Below are positions 35,573 to 40,668 of a stretch of DNA of 64,000 bases, one piece after another. How positions within the stretch are numbered: position 1 is the stretch's first letter; each line of letters begins with the position of its first letter. The notes under the pieces are model-generated. The model was not told the DNA's origin. It worked only from the letters and a program-made list of their open reading frames with translations, and ran no database searches. The DNA is from CAVXSP01 sp963764505 (lineage in GTDB: Bacteria > Acidobacteriota > Vicinamibacteria > Vicinamibacterales > SCN-69-37), in contig CAVXSP010000001.1 in assembly GCA_963764505.1 (NCBI GenBank), forward strand, positions 3,100,001 to 3,164,000. The letters are read 5' to 3'. Made by a program: the position numbers and the translations under genes.

Positions 35573-36147
35573 TGGGCGCGCCTTTCTTCGTAGAGTCGGT
35601 TCAACGCCTCGAGCAATTGCGGCCGGCGATGGGCCATCGGCACGCGTCGCGTCTTCCAGGTGCGGCGGGCCCTTCGCGCCGCCGCCATCCAGCGGTTCAG
35701 ATCGACCGGCAGCACAGCTTCGAGACCTTCCCGCAGCAATCCGGCGAGAGCCGGCGCCTGGCCGTCGGTGGACACGGCGACGGTGACCCCCGCCCTCCGG
35801 CAAACGCCGCCCAGGTACACGCTGGCGTTGGCCGGATCGTCGACGGCGTTGACGAACACGCGCCGCGCCGCCGCCGCGCGAGCGACCTGCCGGTTGACGC
35901 CAGGCGTGGCGGCCGAAATCACCAGCCAGTGTCCGTCGACATCCGCGGCGCGGAACCGGCGCTGGATGATCCGGACGCCAGGACCGGCCATGCCCGCCGA
36001 CACTCGCGGCGCGACGACGGTGATTCGCGCACCCGCGCGGCGCAGACTTCCGAGCTTCGCCATCGCCACCTCGCCGCCGCCCACGACCAGAACGGGGCGA
36101 TGGGCGAGCTTCAGAAATACCGGGAACAAGATCGGCTCCGTACGCAT
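35569..36147 (-). CDS. Precorrin-2 dehydrogenase / siroheme ferrochelatase domain
   Basis: NAD-dependent oxidation of precorrin-2 to sirohydrochlorin, and often iron insertion. The 192-residue protein matches the N-terminal domain of CysG (Met8p family): ILFPVFLKLAHRPVLVVGGG, AMAKLGSLRRAGARITVVAP, VNAVDDPANASVYLGGV, VAVSTDGQAPALAGLLRE. ATG 36147 gives the expected N-terminus; frames extending to 36339 would read through the upstream terminator. It is the first structural gene of the siroheme/sulfite operon, behind a cysteine-codon leader and terminator. Confidence 0.92.
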   Translation of the reverse strand: MRTEPILFPVFLKLAHRPVLVVGGGEVAMAKLGSLRRAGARITVVAPRVSAGMAGPGVRIIQRRFRAADVDGHWLVISAATPGVNRQVARAAAARRVFVNAVDDPANASVYLGGVCRRAGVTVAVSTDGQAPALAGLLREGLEAVLPVDLNRWMAAARRARRTWKTRRVPMAHRRPQLLEALNRLYEERRAQ

Positions 36148-36223
36148 CGGATCTCTGGCGGTGGCTCGGAACTGGCCCCGGCCGGCGCCGGACCGGAAGC
36201 CCGCCGGGGCCTCACGGCCGAAC

Positions 36224-36274
36224 GAAAATGAAAATAAAGAAGCCCGCGAACCGGTGAGGCCGATCCGCGGGCTT
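36224..36274 (-). terminator. Intrinsic terminator of the siroheme-operon attenuator
   Basis: On the minus strand AAGCCCGCG (36266-36274) pairs perfectly with CGCGGGCTT (36240-36248); the stem continues inward through a GU/AU/UG step and three more G-C pairs around loop CCTCA. It is followed directly by the T-rich CTTTATTTTCATTTTC (36224-36239). The terminator lies between the cysteine-rich leader peptide and the first siroheme gene, where it can only act on that operon's own message. On the opposite strand there is no T-tract, so it is directional. Confidence 0.82.
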
Positions 36275-36302
36275 GAAACTCTCGAGAAAGAACGGCGACG
36301 TG

Positions 36303-36389
36303 CTAGGTTCGCCGCAATGCGCTTCCGCCGGGCCGGCACGGTTGGTCACCAGGCCGGCAACAACATGCGCACGCTCGAACCACGAGCAT
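36303..36389 (-). CDS. Cysteine-rich leader peptide of the siroheme/sulfite operon
   Basis: A 28-codon frame beginning MLVVR and containing ACACCCRPGDQPCRP: five Cys codons, three consecutive (residues 9-11, at 36357-36365), followed by Arg-Pro, ending ALRRT-stop. It starts nine bases after a -10-like box, stops 28 bases before the terminator stem, and precedes siroheme and sulfite reductase genes. The peptide itself probably has no function; ribosome stalling at Cys codons would sense cysteinyl-tRNA. GCGAACC at its 3' end (36306-36312) is complementary to the terminator's 3' arm (36246-36252), so a ribosome reaching the stop codon would hide it and favour termination. Confidence 0.78.
   Translation of the reverse strand: MLVVRACACCCRPGDQPCRPGGSALRRT
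36306..36358 (-). promoter_or_regulatory. Pause hairpin and antiterminator strand of siroheme attenuator
   Basis: Just after the triple Cys codons, GCCGGC at 36353-36358 can pair with GCCGGC at 36332-36337 (with a small inner TGG/CCA stem). Further on, GCGAACC at 36306-36312 can form seven pairs with GGTTCGC in the terminator's 3' arm. The two alternatives give a simple attenuator: stalled ribosome leaves the second strand free for antitermination, completed translation covers it. The seven-pair antiterminator is weaker than the terminator stem, so the switch would rely on timing. Confidence 0.55.
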
Positions 36390-36474
36390 ATGTTCCGCAG
36401 CGTACCACAGCGATCGGATGCGGTCAAACGACGGGTTGACGCACCCGCTCGGATACGATATTGATCGAAAGTTG
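36390..36474. promoter_or_regulatory. Shared divergent promoter pair of the two sulfur operons
   Basis: Minus-strand promoter: TTGACC (complement of 36422-36427), 17-base spacer, TACGCT (complement of 36399-36404), nine bases to the leader ATG. Plus-strand promoter: TTGACG (36436-36441), 17-base spacer, TATTGA (36459-36464), ten bases to the leader ATG. The two -35 boxes lie back to back as an inverted repeat GTCAA/TTGAC, eight bases apart. Expected transcription starts fall only two to four bases before each ATG, so both messages should be leaderless or nearly so. Confidence 0.65.
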
Positions 36475-36570
36475 ATGCTGCTGCCGCTGGCCGTTGCTCG
36501 CCGCCACTGCACCTGTTGTCGGCCCACCAAGGGCCTGGGGCATCGTGCGCGCGTCGGCAGGCAACCGTAA
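36475..36570 (+). CDS. Cysteine-rich leader peptide of the cysteine-synthase operon
   Basis: A 31-codon frame starting MLLPLAVARRHCTCCRPTKG and ending VGRQP-stop. Three Cys codons in a four-codon stretch (36508-36510, 36514-36516, 36517-36519) are followed by Arg-Pro, as in the divergent leader (shared pattern C-x-C-C-(C)-R-P). It begins ten bases after a -10-like box and stops 30 bases before a perfect intrinsic terminator upstream of the cysteine synthase gene. Stalling here at low cysteinyl-tRNA would expose the antiterminator strand at 36531-36540. Too short for routine gene calling. Confidence 0.8.
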   Translation: MLLPLAVARRHCTCCRPTKGLGHRARVGRQP

Positions 36571-36606
36571 GCGTCGGCTGGCGCGTCTCGTCTGCACCTC
36601 AGGCCC
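36521..36606 (+). promoter_or_regulatory. Pause hairpin and antiterminator of the cysteine-synthase attenuator
   Basis: GGCCC (36521-36525) pairs with GGGCC (36531-36535) immediately after the Cys codons. Alternatively GGGCCTGGGG (36531-36540) forms ten continuous pairs (one G-U) with CCTCAGGCCC (36597-36606), which includes the terminator's 5' arm. A ribosome stalled on the Cys codons would cover 36521-36530, free 36531-36540 and prevent the terminator. This is the classical three-state logic of trp/his/leu attenuators, here built around cysteine. Confidence 0.7.
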
Positions 36607-36629
36607 GGGACTCCCGGGCCTTTTCGTTT
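36601..36629 (+). terminator. Intrinsic terminator of the cysteine-synthase attenuator
   Basis: GGCCCGGG (36602-36609), loop ACT, CCCGGGCC (36613-36620): an eight-pair perfect stem, plus an outer A-T pair, followed by TTTTCGTTT (36621-36629). It lies between the Cys-rich leader peptide and the cysteine synthase ATG at 36657, so it must be read through for the operon to be expressed. Confidence 0.88.
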
Positions 36630-36656
36630 CAGCTCCGTGGGAATCGTCAGACTGCG

Positions 36657-38060
36657 ATGGATGCACTTTCCGCCGAGATCGATGTGACCGGCCTCGCCGC
36701 GCTCGTGGGACGCACGCCTCTCCTGCGGCTTCGCCGCTTCGAGCCGGACGCGGGGATCGAGATCTACGCGAAGCTCGAGTCGCGCAATCCCGGCGGCTCG
36801 GTCAAGGATCGGGCGGCGCTGGCCATGATCCGGGAGGGGGAGCGCTCCGGGGCCCTGCACCGCGGCAAGATCCTCCTCGACGCCACCTCGGGCAACACGG
36901 GGATTGCCTATGCCATGCTCGGGGCGGCACGGGGATACCGCGTGCGGCTCTGCGTGCCGGCCAACGTCACGCGGGAACGCAAACAGCTCCTTCACGCGTA
37001 CGGGGCGGAGCTGGTGCTGACGGACCCGATGGACGGCAGCGACGGCGCGATCCGCGAAGCGCGCCGGCTGTACGAGGCGGCGGTAGACGACTACTTCTAT
37101 CCCGACCAGTACAGCAACCCCGCCAACTGGCGCGCGCACTACGACACGACGGCCGTCGAGATCATCGAGCAGAGCGAGGCGCGGATCACGCATTTCGTGG
37201 CCGGACTCGGCACGAGCGGCACGTTCGTGGGCACCGGTCGGCGTCTGCGCGAATGGCGTCCGTCGGTCGAGCTCATCTCCGTGCAGCCGGAATCGCCGCT
37301 CCACGGGCTCGAAGGGCTGAAGCACATGGCGTCGGCCATCGTGCCGCCGATCTTCGATCCGGCGCTCGCGAACCGGGATCTGCGCGTCTCGACCGAGGAC
37401 GCCTACCGCCTGGTGATTCGCCTCGCGCGCGAGGAGGGCGTCCTCGTCGGCCCCTCGAGCGGCGCGGCGCTGGCCGCCTGCCTGCGGGTCGCCACCGACA
37501 TCGAGCGCGCGGTCATCGTCACGGTCTTCCCCGACGGCGGCGACCGATACCTGTCGGAGCAGTTCTGGACAGGCAGCGCCGGAGCAGCCGCCATCTCGCG
37601 GACGGACTCGACCGCCGCGCCCGCCCGTCCGCGGGCCCCCGGTCCAATCCTCGGTCTGCCGGCCGCCGCCCTTGCGGCGATCCGCGCGCACGGCGCGCAG
37701 ACGTATCCGGACGAATGCTGCGGCGCCCTGCTCGGACCGGGGGCGGGAGACGTCCGGGAAGCGTTCCCACTTCCGAACGAGACCTCGGGCGAGCGGCGGC
37801 GCCGGTTCCTGATCGGCCCGGACGAGTATCGCGCCGCGGAGCGGCGAGCGGCCGAGACGGCCCTCGACCTGCTCGGCTTCTACCATTCGCACCCGGATCA
37901 TCCTGCGATTCCATCGCAGTTCGATCTCGACCACGCGTGGCCCAACCTGAGCTACGTGATCGTCTCGGTCAAGCGCGGGCAGCCGGACGAGGTGCGATCG
38001 TGGCGGCTCAAGGACGATCGATCGGGGTACGATGAAGAGTCAATCGTGGGCGCCGCCTGA
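36657..38060 (+). CDS. Cysteine synthase fused to JAMM (Mec+) metalloprotease
   Basis: Bifunctional 467-residue enzyme. Residues 1-310 are a PLP cysteine synthase of the CysM type: TPLLRLRRFEPD, PLP-lysine NPGGSVKDRAALAM, phosphate loop ATSGNTGIAYAM, GLGTSGTFVGTGR. Residues 335-450 are a JAB1/MPN metalloprotease: YPDECCGALLG (Glu) and FYHSHPDHPAIPSQFD (JAMM HxHx9SxxD). In Mycobacterium tuberculosis separate CysM and Mec+ use and cleave the CysO thiocarboxylate; here both are on one chain, and the next gene carries the CysO-like carrier. Expression appears controlled by the upstream cysteine attenuator. Confidence 0.93.
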   Translation: MDALSAEIDVTGLAALVGRTPLLRLRRFEPDAGIEIYAKLESRNPGGSVKDRAALAMIREGERSGALHRGKILLDATSGNTGIAYAMLGAARGYRVRLCVPANVTRERKQLLHAYGAELVLTDPMDGSDGAIREARRLYEAAVDDYFYPDQYSNPANWRAHYDTTAVEIIEQSEARITHFVAGLGTSGTFVGTGRRLREWRPSVELISVQPESPLHGLEGLKHMASAIVPPIFDPALANRDLRVSTEDAYRLVIRLAREEGVLVGPSSGAALAACLRVATDIERAVIVTVFPDGGDRYLSEQFWTGSAGAAAISRTDSTAAPARPRAPGPILGLPAAALAAIRAHGAQTYPDECCGALLGPGAGDVREAFPLPNETSGERRRRFLIGPDEYRAAERRAAETALDLLGFYHSHPDHPAIPSQFDLDHAWPNLSYVIVSVKRGQPDEVRSWRLKDDRSGYDEESIVGAA

Positions 38061-38084
38061 GGCTGTTCTCGAGGAGTAGCTGAC

Positions 38085-39545
38085 ATGCCAGTGAGAGTGA
38101 TGATCCCGACGCCGCTTCGGCCGTATGTCGGCAACCAGGCGATCGTGGAGATCGAAGGCGCGAACGTCGGTGAGCTGCTGCAGAATCTCACCGCCAAGCA
38201 CGGCGACCTGCGCCCGCACCTCTATTCGCCGGACGGCAAGCTGCGGAGCTTCGTCAACGTGTACCTCAACGACGAGGACATCCGGTACCTGCGCCGCGAA
38301 GAGACGCCCGTGACGGGCGCGGACACGCTGAGCATCGTGCCGTCCGTCGCGGGCGGCGTGCCCACGGCGACCGCGGAGGCCGTCCTGCCGTCGCTGACGA
38401 ACGAGGAGATCAAGCGCTACAGCCGGCATCTGATCATGCCGGAGGTCGGCATCGAGGGGCAGCGTCGCCTGAAGGCCGCGCGCGTGCTGTGCGTCGGCGC
38501 CGGCGGGCTCGGGTCGCCGGCGGCGCTCTATCTCGCGGCCGCCGGCGTGGGCACGCTGGGACTGGTCGACTTCGATGTCGTCGACGCCAGCAACCTGCAG
38601 CGGCAAGTGCTCTTCTCCACCGCCGACGTCGGACGTCCGAAGGTCGAAGCGGCCCGCGATCGGCTGCAGGGCCTGAACCCGGGAACCCACGTCGCCGTGC
38701 ACGAGACGCCGCTCAAGTCAGCGAACGCCCTGCAGATCCTCGCCGACTACGACATCGTCGTGGACGGCGCGGACAACTTCCCGACGCGCTATCTCGTCAA
38801 CGACGCGTGCGTGCTGCTCGGCAAGCCCAACGCGTACGGCAGCATCTTCCGGTTCGATGGCCAGGCCTCCGTGTTCGCCACCAAGGGCGGCCCGTGCTAC
38901 CGGTGCCTGTACCCCGAGCCGCCGCCGCCTGGGCTCGTGCCGAGCTGCGCCGAGGGCGGCGTCCTCGGCGTGCTCCCCGGGATCATCGGCACGATCCAGG
39001 CCACCGAGGCGATCAAGCTGATCATCGGCGCCGGCGAGACGCTGATCGGCCGGCTGCTCCTGTTCGACGCCCTCAAGATGAGTTTCCGCACGCTGAAGCT
39101 GCAGCGCGACCCGAGCTGCCCCGTCTGCGGCGATCATCCGACGGTCACCAAGCTGATCGACTACGAGCAGTTCTGCGGCATCCTGCCGCCGCCAGCCGCG
39201 TCGGACGGATCGTCCTCGACCATCGAGACGACCGCCGAGCAGCTCAAGGCGCGGCTCGATCGCCGCGACCCCGTCTGGCTCCTCGACGTGCGGGAGCCGA
39301 ATGAATACGAAATCTGCCGCATTCCAGGCGCGACGCTGATCCCGCTCGGCGAGCTCCCGCGGCGGCTCTCCGAGCTGCCGCAGGGCTCCGACGCCCCGGA
39401 CATCGTCGTCTATTGCAAGGTGGGCGCGCGCAGCGCGAAAGCGGTCGCCCTCCTGCGGCAGAAGGGCTTCCCGCGGGTGACGAACCTCCAGGGCGGGATC
39501 CTGGACTGGATCGATCGCATCGACCCCAGTCAGGCGAAGTACTGA
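38085..39545 (+). CDS. Sulfur-carrier / ThiF-MoeB E1 / rhodanese fusion (CysO-MoeZ type)
   Basis: A 486-residue three-domain protein. Residues 1-92 are a ubiquitin-like CysO/MoaD carrier ending SIVPSVAGG, an internal di-glycine. Residues 105-370 are the E1-like adenylyltransferase (YSRHLIMPEVGIEGQ, GAGGLGSPAALYLAAAGVG, DADNFPTRY-like DGADNFPTRY, zinc CYRC and CPVC, catalytic-type SCAEGGVLG). Residues 385-485 are a rhodanese with CKVGARS active loop. The chain could activate and thiolate its own carrier, but the di-glycine must be freed, plausibly by the JAMM domain encoded upstream. GAGGAG precedes ATG 38085. Confidence 0.92.
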   Translation: MPVRVMIPTPLRPYVGNQAIVEIEGANVGELLQNLTAKHGDLRPHLYSPDGKLRSFVNVYLNDEDIRYLRREETPVTGADTLSIVPSVAGGVPTATAEAVLPSLTNEEIKRYSRHLIMPEVGIEGQRRLKAARVLCVGAGGLGSPAALYLAAAGVGTLGLVDFDVVDASNLQRQVLFSTADVGRPKVEAARDRLQGLNPGTHVAVHETPLKSANALQILADYDIVVDGADNFPTRYLVNDACVLLGKPNAYGSIFRFDGQASVFATKGGPCYRCLYPEPPPPGLVPSCAEGGVLGVLPGIIGTIQATEAIKLIIGAGETLIGRLLLFDALKMSFRTLKLQRDPSCPVCGDHPTVTKLIDYEQFCGILPPPAASDGSSSTIETTAEQLKARLDRRDPVWLLDVREPNEYEICRIPGATLIPLGELPRRLSELPQGSDAPDIVVYCKVGARSAKAVALLRQKGFPRVTNLQGGILDWIDRIDPSQAKY

Positions 39546-39555
39546 CCGCGCCCAG

Positions 39556-39575
39556 CCGGCGGCGCCTGCCGCCGG
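39556..39575. terminator. Hairpin between convergent genes
   Basis: CCGGCGGC (39556-39563), loop GCCT, GCCGCCGG (39568-39575): eight perfect G-C pairs in the 51-base gap between the carrier/E1 gene and pheA, which converge. There is no T-tract on either strand, so it may be a G+C-rich, weakly intrinsic or Rho-assisted terminator usable from both sides. Confidence 0.5.
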
Positions 39576-39596
39576 ACCCGCCGGGACACGTCCGCG

Positions 39597-40427
39597 TCAA
39601 ACCGCGACGGTCGTGTCGCGGTATCGCTTGTAGGACCCGAGCGTCCGGACCCACTTCGCAAACTCGGCGAGGTGAACGAGCGCTCTGGCGCAGCGCATGT
39701 CCTGCCGGCCGATGCTGAGATCCGCGTAGAACATGTACTCCCAGGGACGGCCCCGGATCGGGCGCGACTCGAGCTTCGTCAGGTCGATGTCCCGCAGCGC
39801 GAACACGCTCAGGCCCTTGAAGAGCGCGCCCGGCTCGTTCGGCAGCGCGAACAGGATGGTCGTCTTGTCCGCGTCCGCCACGGTCTCGGCCTGCCGGGCC
39901 ACGATGACGAATCGCGTGATGTTGAGCTCGAAGTCCTGAATGCCGGCCTGGAGGATCTCGAGACCGAAGATGTCGGCCGCGCGCGCTGAGGCGATCGCGG
40001 CGGTGTCGGCGAGCGCACCATCGCGAATCAGTTTCGCGCTGCCCGCGGTGTCATAGGTCGCGACGATCTCGACGTTCGGCAGGGCCCGCAGGAACTTCTC
40101 GCACTGCGCGAGCGCCTGCGGATGCGAATAGATCCGACGGAGGCGGTCCCGCCGGGTGCCCGGGTAGGCCAGCAGGCAATGCTCGACGAGCAGCTCGATC
40201 TCGCCGACGATCGACAGATCGTTGTCGGCCAGCAGGTCGAAGTTGCGGTGGATGCTGCCTCCGATCGAGTTCTCGACCGGCAGAATGCCGTGCGTCGCGG
40301 CGCCCGTGACGACGGCCCGGAACACGTCCTCGAAGCTGGGATTGGGCATCATGTCCGCGGCCGCATGGAACTTCAACCCTGCCGCCTCGCTGTAGGCCCC
40401 TGGTTCACCCTGATACGCAATCCGCAT
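39597..40427 (-). CDS. pheA: Prephenate dehydratase with ACT domain
   Basis: Converts prephenate to phenylpyruvate in phenylalanine synthesis. The 276-residue protein has MRIAYQGEPGAYSEAA, FEDVFRAVVTGAATHGILPVENSIGGSIH, IYSHPQALAQCEKFL, the catalytic threonine region DFELNITRFVIVAR, then the regulatory ACT domain with GALFKGLSVFALRDIDLTKLESRP (GALxxxL and ESRP effector motifs). GGAGAAGGA precedes the ATG. The ESRP motif predicts feedback inhibition by Phe. The 241 bases upstream hold no gene I can support. Confidence 0.95.
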   Translation of the reverse strand: MRIAYQGEPGAYSEAAGLKFHAAADMMPNPSFEDVFRAVVTGAATHGILPVENSIGGSIHRNFDLLADNDLSIVGEIELLVEHCLLAYPGTRRDRLRRIYSHPQALAQCEKFLRALPNVEIVATYDTAGSAKLIRDGALADTAAIASARAADIFGLEILQAGIQDFELNITRFVIVARQAETVADADKTTILFALPNEPGALFKGLSVFALRDIDLTKLESRPIRGRPWEYMFYADLSIGRQDMRCARALVHLAEFAKWVRTLGSYKRYRDTTVAV

Positions 40428-40668
40428 GGCCCTGTCCTTCTCTCCGCCCACCGGCCGGAGGGAAGCCGCCATGTTAGCGCACCAGCCACTCCCGGCAGGA
40501 GCGACCTGCCAGATCCCGGGAATCGTGCATCCCAGATCGCCCTGCAGGCGGCGCGCATCGCGGATCATCGTGAACGCCGCGTCCGCGGCTTCTGGCGGGT
40601 GAGAATCGAACCGCACCCGAATGCGCGCCCGACACGCTCGAGCTGCGCCAGCGCCCTGAGGTACTCGG

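Noticed and set aside
36148..36656. SAM, SAH or cobalamin riboswitch controlling the sulfur operons
   Set aside because: The placement and terminators invite this, but I found no SAM-I/SAM-II core, SAH core or B12 box; Cys-rich leader frames explain the region better.
36303..37934. Long minus-strand open frame of over 500 codons opposite the cysteine synthase gene
   Set aside because: It is antisense to a well-conserved PLP/JAMM enzyme and made of Arg/Gly/Asp-rich shadow sequence; only its last 28 codons, read from their own ATG, are taken as the leader peptide.
40595..40622. Possible tRNA 3' half (GGTTCGATTC-like segment on the minus strand) upstream of pheA
   Set aside because: The flanking bases do not make a five-pair T-stem, and no acceptor, D or anticodon arm is present; it only forms a five-pair hairpin with a 12-base loop.
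40428..40668. Phenylalanine leader peptide upstream of pheA
   Set aside because: The frames there contain no run of Phe codons and no terminator precedes pheA.
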